Origin: an uncultured Porphyromonadaceae bacterium
Lineage (GTDB): Bacteria; Bacteroidota; Bacteroidia; Bacteroidales; Paludibacteraceae
DNA: 47,580 bases
NCBI GenBank assembly: GCA_949285425.1
Contig: CASEAJ010000067.1
Location: 1 to 47,580 of the forward strand
Reading direction: 5' to 3'
The number at the start of each line of letters is the position of its first letter. The stretch's first letter is position 1. This document shows, in pieces, positions 34,038-43,564 of this stretch. The position numbers and the translations under genes are program-made. The notes under the pieces are model-generated. The model had not been told where the DNA came from and searched no databases. It was given only the letters and a program-made list of their open reading frames with translations.

Positions 34038-34589
34038 ATGTCAAGAATTGGAAAATTACCTGTTAGTATTCCTGCCGGTGTAACTGTAACAGTAAAAGAT
34101 CATGTAGTCACAGTTAAAGGTCCCAAGGGGGAATTATCGCAAGAAATAAATCCGATTATCGGTGTGGAAGTGGATGGAAATGCAGTTCACGTGACACGCC
34201 CAGATGATGAAAAAGCAAGCCGGGCCATGCATGGATTATACCGGGCTTTGATTCACAATATGGTTGTTGGAGTTTCTGAAGGATACACAAAAGTATTGGA
34301 GTTGGTAGGGGTTGGTTATCGTGCTTCTGCTCAAGGCCAGGTCTTGGAACTTTCTTTAGGATATACTCATAGCATATATTTGAGACTGCCCAATGAAATA
34401 AAAGTTGAGGCAAAGATGGAGCGTAACCAGAATCCTATCATTACATTAAGCAGTTGTGATAAGCAGCTTTTAGGACAAGTTTGCGCTAAGATTCGTTCTT
34501 TCCGTAGGCCAGAACCTTATAAGGGTAAAGGTGTTCGCTTCCAAGGTGAAGTCGTTCGTCGTAAAGCTGGTAAATCTGCAGGTAAATAA
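34038..34589 (+). CDS. rplF: 50S ribosomal protein L6
   Basis: 183 aa. L6 binds the sarcin-ricin loop region where elongation factors act. It starts MSRIGKLPVSIPAGVTV and contains the second-domain signature RSFRRPEPYKGKGVRFQGEVV. The start is fixed by AAGGAGG eight bases upstream. Confidence 0.98.
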   Translation: MSRIGKLPVSIPAGVTVTVKDHVVTVKGPKGELSQEINPIIGVEVDGNAVHVTRPDDEKASRAMHGLYRALIHNMVVGVSEGYTKVLELVGVGYRASAQGQVLELSLGYTHSIYLRLPNEIKVEAKMERNQNPIITLSSCDKQLLGQVCAKIRSFRRPEPYKGKGVRFQGEVVRRKAGKSAGK

Positions 34590-34610
34590 TTTACGTAAAC
34601 TTGTGAAATT

Positions 34611-34955
34611 ATGAGTGTAAAATTAAATAGAAGACAGAGAATAAAAGCGCATATCCGTCATAAAGTGTCTGGTACTGCCCAGAAACCCCGTATGACAGTA
34701 TTCCGTAGTAACGCACAGATTTATGTTCAGGTAATAGATGATGTTGCCGGAAAAACGTTAGCTGCGGCCTCTTCGTTGGGTATGACCGAAAAAGTCAACA
34801 AGAAGGAACAAGCTGCCAAAGTTGGTGCTTTGATTGCTAAGACTGCGCAAGAAGCAGGAATTAAAGAAGTGGTATTTGACCGTAATGGTTATTTGTATCA
34901 TGGACGTGTTAAACAACTGGCTGACGCAGCACGCGAAGGTGGACTTAAATTTTAA
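34611..34955 (+). CDS. rplR: 50S ribosomal protein L18
   Basis: 114 aa. L18 binds 5S rRNA with L5. The basic N-terminus and [20 protein letters not shown] strand, together with the final [21 protein letters not shown] region, mark the family. rpsE follows after 6 bp. Confidence 0.97.
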   Translation: MSVKLNRRQRIKAHIRHKVSGTAQKPRMTVFRSNAQIYVQVIDDVAGKTLAAASSLGMTEKVNKKEQAAKVGALIAKTAQEAGIKEVVFDRNGYLYHGRVKQLADAAREGGLKF

Positions 34956-34961
34956 TCAAGT

Positions 34962-35480
34962 ATGGCAACAAATATGAATAGAGTTAAAACAACAAATGAC
35001 TTGGAATTGAAAGATCGGCTGGTTGCAGTTAACCGTGTTACTAAAGTGACAAAAGGTGGACGCACATTCAGCTTTTCAGCAATCGTTGTCGTTGGAAATG
35101 AAAATGGTATTGTAGGTTGGGGACTTGGTAAGGCAGGTGAAGTTACAGCTGCCATAGCCAAAGGGACTGAAGCTGCAAAAAAGAACTTGATTAAAGTGCC
35201 TGTGTTGAAGGGAACCATTCCTCATGAACAGCTTGCCAAGTTCGGTGGAGCACAAGTGTATATTCAGCCTGCTTCTCAAGGTACAGGTGTGAAAGCTGGT
35301 GGTGCCATGCGTGCTGTTTTGGAAAGTGTAGGTATTACCGATGTGTTGGCAAAATCAAAAGGTTCATCCAATCCTCACAACTTGGTGAAAGCTACAATGG
35401 CTGCTTTGGGTGAATTGCGTGATGCTAACACGGTAGCTCAAAACAGAGGTGTGTCATTGGATAAAGTGTTTAACGGATAA
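34962..35480 (+). CDS. rpsE: 30S ribosomal protein S5
   Basis: 172 aa. S5 lies at the mRNA entry and affects fidelity. It has [20 protein letters not shown] and the [21 protein letters not shown] helix region, the sites of spectinomycin and accuracy mutants. rpmD starts 11 bp later. Confidence 0.98.
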   Translation: MATNMNRVKTTNDLELKDRLVAVNRVTKVTKGGRTFSFSAIVVVGNENGIVGWGLGKAGEVTAAIAKGTEAAKKNLIKVPVLKGTIPHEQLAKFGGAQVYIQPASQGTGVKAGGAMRAVLESVGITDVLAKSKGSSNPHNLVKATMAALGELRDANTVAQNRGVSLDKVFNG

Positions 35481-35491
35481 TAAGTAAGATT

Positions 35492-35668
35492 ATGGCAAAA
35501 ATACAAATAAAGCAGATTAAAAGTAAGATCGATGCTCCTAAAGATCAGAAAAGAACATTGGAAGCACTTGGTTTGAAAAAAATGAATGCCGTAGTTGAGC
35601 ATGAAGCAACTCCTGCTATTTTGGGCATGGTTGAGAAAGTAAAACACTTGGTTGAAGTAGTAAAATAA
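35492..35668 (+). CDS. rpmD: 50S ribosomal protein L30
   Basis: A 58-aa gene read directly between rpsE and rplO: MAKIQIKQIKSKIDAPKDQK at the start, the L30 signature KRTLEALGLKKMNAVVEHE, and the end KHLVEVVK with TAA at 35666-35668. L30 is a small 50S protein near the central protuberance. A 92-bp spacer with a terminator-like hairpin follows. Confidence 0.96.
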   Translation: MAKIQIKQIKSKIDAPKDQKRTLEALGLKKMNAVVEHEATPAILGMVEKVKHLVEVVK

Positions 35669-35692
35669 GTATTAACAAACTATAGGATGATG

Positions 35693-35746
35693 AAATTAAG
35701 AAGTAAAGGATTGGTCTTTGGGATTTGTTCTTGCTTCTTAATTTTT
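35693..35746 (+). terminator. Hairpin with T tract between rpmD and rplO
   Basis: AAATTAAGAAG (35693-35703) pairs with CTTCTTAATTT (35734-35744), leaving TTAAG after it. It resembles a terminator or an attenuator inside the spc block, 15 bp before rplO. No new promoter is apparent after it. Confidence 0.55.
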
Positions 35747-35760
35747 AAGTCCGCGAAAAA

Positions 35761-36216
35761 ATGAAGAATATGAATTTAAATAGTCTGACCCCTGCTGCCG
35801 GTTCTGTGAAAACGGGAAAAAGAATAGGACGTGGTCCTGGTTCTGGATTGGGTGGTACATCAACAAGAGGTCATAAAGGAGCAAAATCTCGTTCTGGATA
35901 TTCAAAGAAAATAGGGTTCGAAGGTGGACAAATGCCAATTCAGCGTCGTTTGCCTAAGTTTGGTTTTAAAAACGTGAACCGTGTTGAATATAAAGCTATT
36001 AATATTGAAGTGTTAGAAGCCCTTGCAACGAGCAAGAATCTTTCTAAGATTGGACTGGCTGAATTGAGAGATGCCGGATTTGTTTCAAAGACTTCATTGG
36101 TTAAAATCTTGGGAAAAGGTGCCTTGACCAAAAAAATTGATGTCGAAGCAAATGCTTTTTCTAAATCTGCAGAAGAAGCTATTACTGCAGTTGGTGGAAC
36201 TATAACAAAATTATAA
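35761..36216 (+). CDS. rplO: 50S ribosomal protein L15
   Basis: 151 aa (148 if translation begins at the ATG at 35770, which gives the usual MNLNSLTPA start). L15 is a late-assembly 50S protein. The Gly/Arg-rich GRGPGSGLGGTSTRGHKGAKS loop and EGGQMPIQRRLPKFGF segment are typical. secY begins 4 bp after it. Confidence 0.97.
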   Translation: MKNMNLNSLTPAAGSVKTGKRIGRGPGSGLGGTSTRGHKGAKSRSGYSKKIGFEGGQMPIQRRLPKFGFKNVNRVEYKAINIEVLEALATSKNLSKIGLAELRDAGFVSKTSLVKILGKGALTKKIDVEANAFSKSAEEAITAVGGTITKL

Positions 36217-36220
36217 TCGC

Positions 36221-37561
36221 ATGAGATTTCTAGAAACACTTAAAAATATCTGGAAGATAGAAGATTTGCGTGGTCGGTTGATAACGACGTTTTTGTTCGT
36301 GTTGATTTACCGTTTCGGCTCTTTTGTCATTCTTCCTGGTATAGATCCTGAAGCATTGACAGCCTTGAAAGCTCAAACTAGTGGTGGGTTGTTGGGTTTA
36401 TTGAATATGTTCTCAGGGGGTGCATTTGCCAATGCGTCTATATTTGCATTGGGTATTATGCCTTATATCTCTGCATCTATCGTGATACAATTGCTTACGA
36501 TTGCTGTGCCTTATTTCCAAAAGATGCAGCGTGAGGGAGAAAGTGGACGACGTAAGATGAACCAGATAACACGTTACTTGACAGTAGCCATTTTGTTATT
36601 GCAGGGTCCCTCTTATTTGGTGAATCTAAAAGTTCAGATGGCACAAGCTGGAGCAGCGTTCCCATCGGGATTTTGGTTTAGTTTGTCGTCTACATTGATT
36701 CTGTGTGCGGGGAGTATGTTTGTTATGTGGTTGGGTGAGCGTATAACCGACAAAGGTATTGGGAATGGTATTTCCTTTATCATTTTGGTGGGTATCATTG
36801 CCCGCTTCCCGGGTGCTGTTATCAAAGAATTTGCATTTCGTTTGACCGATCAGGGTGGCGGTTTGATAATGTTCTTGTTGGAAATTGTATTCTTGCTGTT
36901 CGTTATAGCCGCTTCGATTTTGTTGGTGCAGGGAACTCGTAAGATTCCGGTGCAATATGCAAAAAGAGTAGTGGGAAACAAGCAATATGGTGGAGTGAGA
37001 CAGTACATTCCTTTGAAGGTAAACGCCGCAGGTGTAATGCCCATCATATTTGCTCAGGCTATTATGTTTATTCCTATTACAATTGTTGGATTTGCCAGCT
37101 CGGAAGGCGTAAATGGTTTTTGGGCTGCATTTATGAACAACAATGGTTTTTGGTATAACCTTGTGTTTGCAATATTGATTATCGCGTTTACTTATTTTTA
37201 TACTGCAGTGACAATCAATCCGACACAAATGGCAGAGGATATGAAGCGGAATAATGGTTTTATTCCAGGAATTAAACCGGGGAAGAAAACGGCTGAATAC
37301 ATTGATGTAATCATGTCTCGTATTACATTACCCGGTTCGTTCTTCTTGGCTATCGTAGCTGTGATGCCAGCATTCGCATCTTTGTTAGGAATCAATCAAG
37401 AGTTTGCACAATTTTTCGGTGGTACATCTCTTCTGATTTTGGTAGGTGTAGTGTTGGATACGTTGCAACAGATAGAAAGTCATTTGCTAATGCGTCATTA
37501 TGATGGTTTGTTAAAGTCAGGTAGAATAAAAGGACGTACAGGCAATATAGCTGCCTATTAA
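36221..37561 (+). CDS. secY: Protein translocase subunit SecY
   Basis: The 446-aa inner-membrane channel protein moves unfolded proteins with SecE, SecG and SecA. Ten hydrophobic helices are apparent, the first at about 21-37 (ITTFLFVLIYRFGSFVILP), and the signature GIMPYISASIVIQLL follows. Cytoplasmic loops carry RKIPVQYAKRVVG and the C-terminal MRHYDGLLKSGRIKGR. The stop codon overlaps the map Shine-Dalgarno sequence. adk, between secY and map in many bacteria, is absent here. Confidence 0.98.
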   Translation: MRFLETLKNIWKIEDLRGRLITTFLFVLIYRFGSFVILPGIDPEALTALKAQTSGGLLGLLNMFSGGAFANASIFALGIMPYISASIVIQLLTIAVPYFQKMQREGESGRRKMNQITRYLTVAILLLQGPSYLVNLKVQMAQAGAAFPSGFWFSLSSTLILCAGSMFVMWLGERITDKGIGNGISFIILVGIIARFPGAVIKEFAFRLTDQGGGLIMFLLEIVFLLFVIAASILLVQGTRKIPVQYAKRVVGNKQYGGVRQYIPLKVNAAGVMPIIFAQAIMFIPITIVGFASSEGVNGFWAAFMNNNGFWYNLVFAILIIAFTYFYTAVTINPTQMAEDMKRNNGFIPGIKPGKKTAEYIDVIMSRITLPGSFFLAIVAVMPAFASLLGINQEFAQFFGGTSLLILVGVVLDTLQQIESHLLMRHYDGLLKSGRIKGRTGNIAAY

Positions 37562-37566
37562 GGAGG
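37561..37566 (+). promoter_or_regulatory. Strong Shine-Dalgarno for map
   Basis: AGGAGG lies 8 bases before the map ATG (37575) and shares one base with the secY stop codon, suggesting coupled translation. Confidence 0.75.
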
Positions 37567-37574
37567 AGTATCGA

Positions 37575-38360
37575 ATGATTTTCTTAAAATCGGATGAGGA
37601 GATAGAATTACTTCGAATAAGTAATCAAATTATTGCAAAAACCTTGGGGGAATTAGCCAAAATTATTGCTCCAGGTGTTACGACTGCTTATTTGGATAAG
37701 ATTGCGGATGAATTTATTAGGGATAATGGAGCCGTACCTGGTTTTTTAGGCCAGGACGGTTTTCCTAAGTCCATCTGTACATCGGTAAATGAGCAGGTTG
37801 TCCATGGTATTCCTTCGGATAAGGTTGTCTTGAAAGACGGTGATGTTGTGTCTGTAGATGTAGGCGCGTATATTAACGGTTTTCATGGAGATTCCGCATA
37901 TACTTTTTGTGTTGGGAATGTGGATCCGGAAATAATAGCATTGTTGAAAACGACAAAGGAATCTTTGTATAAAGGTATAGAATGTGCGGTTGAAGGGCGT
38001 CGATTGGGTGATGTTGGAAATGCCATTCAAACTTATTGCGAAGAGAGAGGCTATTCGGTGGTGAGAGAATTGGTCGGTCATGGTGTTGGCCGAAAATTAC
38101 ACGAATCACCGGAAGTTCCGAATTATGGAAGGAAGGGCAATGGCATAATGTTGAAATCGGGAATGACAATAGCAATAGAACCTATGATAAATATGGGACG
38201 TCGAAATATTGTTTTTGAAAGAGATGGCTGGACTGTCCGTACGATTGATCGTAAGCCATCGGCCCATTTTGAACATTCAGTGGCGATACGTCATGGAAAA
38301 GCCGATATCTTGTCCGGTTTCCAATACGTCGAAGAAGTGTTGGGTGACAGAGCAATTTGA
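37575..38360 (+). CDS. map: Methionine aminopeptidase, type I
   Basis: A 261-aa cytosolic metalloenzyme that removes the initiator Met from new proteins. The metal ligands are visible: Asp in VSVDVGAYINGFHGDSAYTF (two), His in GHGVGRKLHESPEVPNYG, and Glu in IAIEPMIN and EHSVAI. The substrate His lies in VHGIPSDK. The length is normal for a type Ia enzyme. A promoter for infA lies just downstream, so this may be the last gene of one transcript. Confidence 0.97.
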   Translation: MIFLKSDEEIELLRISNQIIAKTLGELAKIIAPGVTTAYLDKIADEFIRDNGAVPGFLGQDGFPKSICTSVNEQVVHGIPSDKVVLKDGDVVSVDVGAYINGFHGDSAYTFCVGNVDPEIIALLKTTKESLYKGIECAVEGRRLGDVGNAIQTYCEERGYSVVRELVGHGVGRKLHESPEVPNYGRKGNGIMLKSGMTIAIEPMINMGRRNIVFERDGWTVRTIDRKPSAHFEHSVAIRHGKADILSGFQYVEEVLGDRAI

Positions 38361-38377
38361 TAAATAGCATATGATGT

Positions 38378-38408
38378 CTTGAAAATTGTAAAAAAAGTTG
38401 TATTTTTG
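38378..38408 (+). promoter_or_regulatory. Internal promoter before infA
   Basis: CTTG at 38378-38381 and TATTTTTG at 38401-38408 are 19 bp apart, a good Bacteroidales promoter in a 72-bp gap. Transcription would start near 38414, 20 nt before infA. It could drive infA, rpmJ and the alpha-operon genes independently. Confidence 0.65.
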
Positions 38409-38432
38409 CAGTTCGGAAGAAGAAAATGATTT

Positions 38433-38651
38433 ATGGCTAAGCAAGCAGCAATAGAACAGGATGGAACAATTATCGAAGCGTTGTCAAATGCAATGTTTCG
38501 GGTAGAATTGGAAAATGGTCATGTGATTACTGCCCATATTTCAGGGAAGATGCGTATGCACTATATCAAAATCTTGCCAGGAGATAGGGTTAAGGTTGAA
38601 ATGTCTCCTTATGATTTGACAAAAGGAAGAATCTCATTTAGATACAAGTAA
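38433..38651 (+). CDS. infA: Translation initiation factor IF-1
   Basis: 72 aa, one OB fold. IF-1 binds the 30S A site during initiation. The start [17 protein letters not shown], the [22 protein letters not shown] segment and the end [12 protein letters not shown] are standard. A promoter lies just upstream. rpmJ follows after 77 bp. Confidence 0.97.
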   Translation: MAKQAAIEQDGTIIEALSNAMFRVELENGHVITAHISGKMRMHYIKILPGDRVKVEMSPYDLTKGRISFRYK

Positions 38652-38728
38652 AACAGGAATGCATGTATGACGGATTTAAGTCGGAGGCATGTGTTTTTTA
38701 TATCTGAAATCCAGAAATAATTAAATAT

Positions 38729-38845
38729 ATGAAAGTAAGAGCATCTGTTAAAAAACGTTCCGAAGATTGTAAAATCGTTCGTAGAAAAGGACGTTTGTAT
38801 GTTATCAACAAAAAAAATCCTAAGTTTAAACAGCGTCAGGGATAA
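38729..38845 (+). CDS. rpmJ: 50S ribosomal protein L36 (zinc-free form)
   Basis: A 38-aa gene between infA and rps[21 protein letters not shown] at the start and [10 protein letters not shown] at the end, TAA at 38843-38845. Zinc-binding L36 has a CxxC...C...H set; here only one Cys is left and the later positions are Asn, Lys and Phe. This is the C-minus form, common in Bacteroidota. Confidence 0.95.
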   Translation: MKVRASVKKRSEDCKIVRRKGRLYVINKKNPKFKQRQG

Positions 38846-38871
38846 TTAATTTATTTGCAAAAGTATAGTTT

Positions 38872-39252
38872 ATGGCAATAAGAATCGTCGGAGTAGATTT
38901 ACCCCAAAACAAGAGAGGGGAAGTTGGATTGACTTATATCTACGGAATAGGTCGCAGTAGTGCAAAAAAGATCTTAAGTGAAGCTGGTGTTGATTATGAC
39001 ATCAAAGTAAAAGATTGGACTGATGACCAAGCAGCTAAAATTCGTGAAATTATCGGTGCCCAATATAAGGTAGAGGGTGATTTGCGTTCCGAAGTGCAAC
39101 TTAATATTAAGCGCTTAATGGATATTGGTTGTTATAGAGGTATTCGTCATCGTATTGGGCTTCCTGTGCGTGGACAAAGCACGAAGAATAACGCTCGTAC
39201 TCGCAAAGGTAAGAAGAAAACAGTTGCCAATAAGAAAAAAGCAACGAAGTAA
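38872..39252 (+). CDS. rpsM: 30S ribosomal protein S13
   Basis: 126 aa. S13 is in the 30S head at the bridge to the 50S subunit and contacts tRNA. It starts [20 protein letters not shown] and ends with [21 protein letters not shown] and a basic tail. It opens the alpha block, 43 bp before rpsK. Confidence 0.98.
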   Translation: MAIRIVGVDLPQNKRGEVGLTYIYGIGRSSAKKILSEAGVDYDIKVKDWTDDQAAKIREIIGAQYKVEGDLRSEVQLNIKRLMDIGCYRGIRHRIGLPVRGQSTKNNARTRKGKKKTVANKKKATK

Positions 39253-39295
39253 TTGATGTTTAATGATTAGCGAATTTTAGAAAAAGAAAACAAAT

Positions 39296-39685
39296 ATGGC
39301 AAAAAAAACAGTTGCAGCTAAAAAAAGAGTTGTTAAGGTTGATGGAGTCGGACAGTTGCATGTTCATTCATCTTTTAACAATATTATTGTGACCATTGCC
39401 AATGGAGAAGGACAAGTTATATCTTGGTCTTCTGCCGGTAAAATGGGATTTAGAGGCTCTAAAAAGAATACTCCGTATGCAGCTCAGATGGCCGCTCAGG
39501 ATTGTGCAAAAGTTGCATATGACTTGGGATTGAGAAAAGTGAAGGCCTATGTAAAAGGACCTGGAAATGGTCGTGAGTCTGCTATTCGTACTGTACATGG
39601 TGCAGGCATAGAGGTGACTGAAATCATTGATGTTACTCCACTTCCACATAATGGATGTCGTCCTCCTAAACGCAGAAGAGTTTAA
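39296..39685 (+). CDS. rpsK: 30S ribosomal protein S11
   Basis: 129 aa. S11 lies on the platform near the E site. Conserved [21 protein letters not shown], then the end [17 protein letters not shown], identify it. A 181-bp spacer to rpsD, long for this operon, follows. Confidence 0.98.
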   Translation: MAKKTVAAKKRVVKVDGVGQLHVHSSFNNIIVTIANGEGQVISWSSAGKMGFRGSKKNTPYAAQMAAQDCAKVAYDLGLRKVKAYVKGPGNGRESAIRTVHGAGIEVTEIIDVTPLPHNGCRPPKRRRV

Positions 39686-39866
39686 TTTTTTATATTGCAG
39701 TCTGCTTTTTCTTTTTTTAAGAATCTGTAGATGGCATTGTGTCTGAAGATGTTTTTTTTGGGGCTTGTTTTGGGTTGCTTTTTTAACCTCTCTGCAACCG
39801 CGGCTGTAATAGGTCTCATGGATTTCATTGGAAAGATGAATTTATATTAATTTAAATTGAAGAAAA
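39686..39866. promoter_or_regulatory. rpsK-rpsD spacer, T-rich with a hairpin
   Basis: This 181-bp spacer contains several T runs and GGTTGC...GCAACC (39773-39778 and 39796-39801). I see no TAnnTTTG box. In E. coli S4 represses the alpha operon from an upstream leader; a comparable site here is possible but not shown. Confidence 0.35.
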
Positions 39867-40475
39867 ATGGCTAGATATATTGGACCAAAATCAAAAATTG
39901 CACGTAAATTCGGTGAGCCCATTTTCGGACCAGATAAAGTGTTGTCTAAAAAGAATTATCCTCCCGGACAGCATGGAAATACACGTCGTCGTAAAACGTC
40001 TGAATATGGCATGCAGTTGCGTGAAAAACAAAAAGCTAAATATACATATGGTGTGTTGGAAAAACAATTCCGTATCACTTATGAAAAAGCTCAGCGTACT
40101 CCAGGTGTGACAGGGGTTATCTTGTTGCAGTTGTTGGAATGTCGTTTGGATAATGTCGTTTATCGTTTGGGACTCTCTTCAACTCGTGCAGGAGCGCGTC
40201 AGTTGGTGTCTCATAGGCATATTACAGTTGATGGTAAAGTGGTTAATATCCCCTCTTACCATGTGAAACCGGGTCAGGTTGTGGCTGTTCGTGAAAAGAA
40301 CAAATCAATGGAAGTGATTGTAAACTCGCTGAATGGCTTTAATCATAGCAAATATCCTTGGATTGAATGGAATGAATCAGTCATGGGTGGAACACTTTTG
40401 CATGTTCCGGAACGTGAAGATATTCCAGAAAGCATTAAAGAACAGTTGATCGTTGAATTGTATTCTAAGAACTAA
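39867..40475 (+). CDS. rpsD: 30S ribosomal protein S4
   Basis: 202 aa. S4 is a primary 16S rRNA-binding protein with an S4 RNA-binding domain ([20 protein letters not shown], then [20 protein letters not shown]). The start [20 protein letters not shown] is typical, with no Cys in the zinc-binding positions of the N-terminus. rpoA follows after 74 bp. Confidence 0.98.
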   Translation: MARYIGPKSKIARKFGEPIFGPDKVLSKKNYPPGQHGNTRRRKTSEYGMQLREKQKAKYTYGVLEKQFRITYEKAQRTPGVTGVILLQLLECRLDNVVYRLGLSSTRAGARQLVSHRHITVDGKVVNIPSYHVKPGQVVAVREKNKSMEVIVNSLNGFNHSKYPWIEWNESVMGGTLLHVPEREDIPESIKEQLIVELYSKN

Positions 40476-40549
40476 TTGTTGTGATTAGTGAGAAAATATG
40501 ATTGGCGATTAAAGAACTTCAAGTAAAAAATTACATAAATAAAACATCC

Positions 40550-41542
40550 ATGGCTATATTAGCATTTCAAAAACCCGATAAAGTGATCATGTTGGAAGCA
40601 GATGCCTTTCAAGGTAAGTTTGAATTCCGTCCGCTGGAACCTGGTTACGGTATCACTATCGGTAACGCTCTACGTCGTATTCTCCTTTCTTCGTTAGAAG
40701 GTTTTGCGATAACCTCTATTCGGATTGAGGGGGTAGACCATGAGTTTGCAACCATTCCTGGTGTTATTGATGATGTTACAAATATCATTTTGAATTTGAA
40801 ACAAGTACGTTTCAAGCAAATTGTAGAAGGAATTGAAAATGAGAAAGTGACAATATCAGTTTCTGGAAAGACTGTTTTTAAGGCCGGTGATATAGGAAAA
40901 CATTTTACTGGTTTCGAAGTGCTTAATCCGGAATTGGTTGTTTGTACATTAGATGAGTCTGCTAGTTTTCAAATCGAAATTACAGTAAACAAGGGACGTG
41001 GTTATCTTCCGGCAGAAGAAAGCCGTAATCCTAATGCGGAGATTGGAGTGATTCCTATTGATGCTATTTTTACTCCAATTCGGAATGTTAAGTATTCTGT
41101 TGAAAACTATCGTGTGGAACAGGTTACAGATTACGAAAAGTTGCTTTTGGAAATCAGCACGGATGGTTCAATTCACCCGAAGGAGGCTTTGAAGGAAGCG
41201 GCAAAGATTTTGATTCATCATTTTATGCTTTTCTCGGATGAGAAAATTTCATTGGAACAGACGAAAACTGAAGATAATGAAGAATTTGATGAAGAAATCT
41301 TGCATATGCGTCAGTTGTTGAAGCAGAAATTGACAGATTTAGATTTGTCTGTGCGTGCATTAAACTGCTTGAAAGCTGCAGATGTCGAAACGTTGGGACA
41401 GTTGGTTTCTTACCATCGGAACGACTTGTTGAAGTTCCGCAATTTTGGTAAAAAGTCACTTACGGAGCTGGATGAAAAGCTGGAAAGTTTGAATTTGGCT
41501 TTTGGAATGGATATTTCTAAGTATAAATTGGATAAAGAGTAA
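40550..41542 (+). CDS. rpoA: DNA-directed RNA polymerase subunit alpha
   Basis: 330 aa from ATG 40550 ([18 protein letters not shown]), the usual Bacteroidales start. A TTG further upstream (40502) keeps the frame open but adds unconserved residues. The N-terminal assembly domain has [22 protein letters not shown], and the C-terminal domain (about 261-330) has [19 protein letters not shown]. Alpha dimers hold the polymerase together and contact activators. rplQ follows 6 bp later. Confidence 0.98.
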   Translation: MAILAFQKPDKVIMLEADAFQGKFEFRPLEPGYGITIGNALRRILLSSLEGFAITSIRIEGVDHEFATIPGVIDDVTNIILNLKQVRFKQIVEGIENEKVTISVSGKTVFKAGDIGKHFTGFEVLNPELVVCTLDESASFQIEITVNKGRGYLPAEESRNPNAEIGVIPIDAIFTPIRNVKYSVENYRVEQVTDYEKLLLEISTDGSIHPKEALKEAAKILIHHFMLFSDEKISLEQTKTEDNEEFDEEILHMRQLLKQKLTDLDLSVRALNCLKAADVETLGQLVSYHRNDLLKFRNFGKKSLTELDEKLESLNLAFGMDISKYKLDKE

Positions 41543-41548
41543 CACAAA

Positions 41549-42052
41549 ATGAGACATAATAAAAAATTCAACCACTTAGGCCGTACATCGGCTCATCGGC
41601 AGGCATTGCTTTCAAATATGGCATGTTCGTTGATTATGCACAAACGCATTGCGACTACTCTGCCAAAGGCAAAAGCGTTGAGGGTTTATGTAGAGCCGCT
41701 TTTGACAAAATCTAAAGAAGATACGACAAATTCACGCCGTCAGGTTTTCAGCTATCTGCAAAATAAAGAAGCGGTAACGGAATTGTTCCGTGAAATTTCT
41801 GTAAAGATCGCAGACCGTCCAGGTGGTTATACTCGTATTCTTCGTACAGGTTTCCGCTTGGGTGACAATGCAGAAATGTGTATTATAGAGTTGGTTGATT
41901 ATAACGAAAATATGTTGAAGGAAAAGGCAGCTAAGAAGACTAAACGTGTTCGTCGTAGCGGAGCTAAAACTGCCGCAAAGACAGCTGAAGTTGAAACGGT
42001 TGCCGAAGCTGTTCCTGCAGCAGAAGAAAAAGAAGCAGAAAAGGCAGAATAA
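41549..42052 (+). CDS. rplQ: 50S ribosomal protein L17 with C-terminal extension
   Basis: 167 aa. The L17 core ([20 protein letters not shown] at the start, [21 protein letters not shown]) fills about 120 residues. A low-complexity tail rich in Lys, Ala and Glu follows (about 125-167), ending [10 protein letters not shown]. Such tails are common in Bacteroidota. A good terminator follows, so it closes the operon. Confidence 0.97.
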   Translation: MRHNKKFNHLGRTSAHRQALLSNMACSLIMHKRIATTLPKAKALRVYVEPLLTKSKEDTTNSRRQVFSYLQNKEAVTELFREISVKIADRPGGYTRILRTGFRLGDNAEMCIIELVDYNENMLKEKAAKKTKRVRRSGAKTAAKTAEVETVAEAVPAAEEKEAEKAE

Positions 42053-42073
42053 TCATTGTTCTGGAATGAAAAT

Positions 42074-42110
42074 AAAAGCGGGGTAAATTTTTATCCCGCT
42101 TTTTGTTTTT
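42074..42110 (+). terminator. Intrinsic terminator after rplQ
   Basis: AAAGCGGGGTAA (42075-42086) pairs with TTATCCCGCTTT (42091-42102), followed by TTTGTTTTTT. It closes the ribosomal cluster. Confidence 0.88.
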
Positions 42111-42115
42111 TATCA

Positions 42116-42147
42116 TTTGTATATGAGAGTTAAAATACTTACATTTG
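42116..42147 (+). promoter_or_regulatory. Promoter of pyrH-frr
   Basis: TTTG at 42116-42119 and TACATTTG at 42140-42147 are exactly 20 bp apart, the best match to the Bacteroidales promoter consensus in the window. The predicted start is about 12 nt before the pyrH ATG. Confidence 0.8.
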
Positions 42148-42165
42148 CTTAAATTTTGAGAAGGT

Positions 42166-42879
42166 ATGGTTATATTTAAACGTATATTGTTAAAGCTCAG
42201 TGGCGAATCGTTAATGGGAAACCAGCAGTATGGAATTGATGAAAAACGTTTGGCTGAGTATGCCGGCCAAATAGCTGAAGTAGTTCGTATGGGGGTACAG
42301 GTTGCCATTGTGATAGGTGGGGGTAATATATTCAGAGGTTTAAGCGGTGCAGCAAAAGGCTTTGACCGTGTCCAAGGTGATCAAATGGGTATGTTGGCTA
42401 CCGTCATTAATAGTTTAGCCTTGAATTCGGCATTGAACTCTGCTGGTGTGAAGTCTCAAGTACTGACTGCTATTCGCATGGAACCTATAGGTGAGTATTA
42501 TAGTAAACAAAAGGCTGTTGCTGCATTGGAAAGGGGAGAGGTGGTTATTCTTTCCGCAGGTACCGGTAATCCATTCTTTACTACGGATACGGGTTCATCT
42601 TTGCGTGCTATTGAAGTTGAGGCGGATGTCATGTTGAAGGGCACACGTGTAGATGGAATTTATACAGCTGATCCGGAAAAAGATCCAACAGCAGTGAAGT
42701 TTGATGAAATTACTTATGATGAGATTTATAATCGCAACTTAAAAGTAATGGACCTGACAGCAACGACTATGTGCAAGGAGAACAATATGCCGATTTATGT
42801 GTTTGACATGGATACTCCTGGAAATTTGAAGCGGGTCCTGTCGGGGGAAAAAATAGGTACCTTGGTAAAGAATAAATGA
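42166..42879 (+). CDS. pyrH: Uridylate kinase
   Basis: A 237-aa UMP kinase that makes UDP from UMP and ATP. KLSGESLMG, AIVIGGGNIFRG, DQMGMLATVINSLAL and the GTGNPFFTTDTGSSLRA segment match the hexameric bacterial enzymes of the amino-acid-kinase fold. It has its own promoter and stands 40 bp before frr, a very common pair. Confidence 0.97.
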   Translation: MVIFKRILLKLSGESLMGNQQYGIDEKRLAEYAGQIAEVVRMGVQVAIVIGGGNIFRGLSGAAKGFDRVQGDQMGMLATVINSLALNSALNSAGVKSQVLTAIRMEPIGEYYSKQKAVAALERGEVVILSAGTGNPFFTTDTGSSLRAIEVEADVMLKGTRVDGIYTADPEKDPTAVKFDEITYDEIYNRNLKVMDLTATTMCKENNMPIYVFDMDTPGNLKRVLSGEKIGTLVKNK

Positions 42880-42919
42880 AAATTACTGCTAAAAAAGATA
42901 ACAATTAAAAAACTGATTT

Positions 42920-43480
42920 ATGGTAGATGTAAAACCTTATTTGGATAAAGCGCGGGAAAATATGGACGGAACGGTCCTGTTCTTGGATGAGGCTTTGGCC
43001 CATATTCGTGCAGGAAAAGCAAATCCTCGTATTTTGGATGGTATTCGTGTGGATTACTATGGCTCATCTGTCCCGCTGACGAATGTAGCTACAGTTTCAA
43101 CTCCGGATGCAAAAACCATTTCGATTCAGCCGTGGGAAAAGAGTATGCTTTCGGTTATAGAAAAAGCTGTGCTGGATTCTGGAATTGGAATTACACCGGC
43201 CAATAACGGAGAGGTAATTCGTTTGGCTATTCCTCCATTGACAGAAGAAAGGCGTAAACAGTTGGTGAAGCAGGCGAGAGGAGAAGGCGAAGATGCCAAG
43301 ATTAGTGTGCGTAACGCACGTCGTGATGCCATAGAACAAATCAAGAAATTGGTGAAAGAAGGTTTGCCTGAAGATGTGGGTAAAGATACGGAAGCTGAAA
43401 TCCAAAAGGTACATGACAAGTATATTAAGAAAATTGATGAAATGCTTGTCGAAAAGGAAAAGGAAATAATGACGGTATGA
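42920..43480 (+). CDS. frr: Ribosome recycling factor
   Basis: 186 aa. RRF with EF-G splits post-termination ribosomes. It shows [41 protein letters not shown] and the C-terminal three-helix bundle with [19 protein letters not shown]. It probably shares the pyrH transcript, and a terminator follows at 43515. Confidence 0.97.
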   Translation: MVDVKPYLDKARENMDGTVLFLDEALAHIRAGKANPRILDGIRVDYYGSSVPLTNVATVSTPDAKTISIQPWEKSMLSVIEKAVLDSGIGITPANNGEVIRLAIPPLTEERRKQLVKQARGEGEDAKISVRNARRDAIEQIKKLVKEGLPEDVGKDTEAEIQKVHDKYIKKIDEMLVEKEKEIMTV

Positions 43481-43514
43481 TTGTGAGTTTTGGTCTTTTC
43501 TAAATTTACAGGTC

Positions 43515-43553
43515 AGCCATCTCAATTTGTTTGGGATGGCTTTTGTTGTTTTT
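43515..43553 (+). terminator. Intrinsic terminator after frr
   Basis: AGCCATCTCAA (43515-43525) pairs with TTGGGATGGCT (43531-43541) with one G-T pair, and TTTGTTGTTTTT follows. Confidence 0.85.
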
Positions 43554-43564
43554 AAGCGGAATGT

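Noticed and set aside
40502..40549. TTG start for rpoA
   Set aside because: The extra 16 residues are unlike the conserved N-terminus; [11 protein letters not shown] at 40550 is the normal start.
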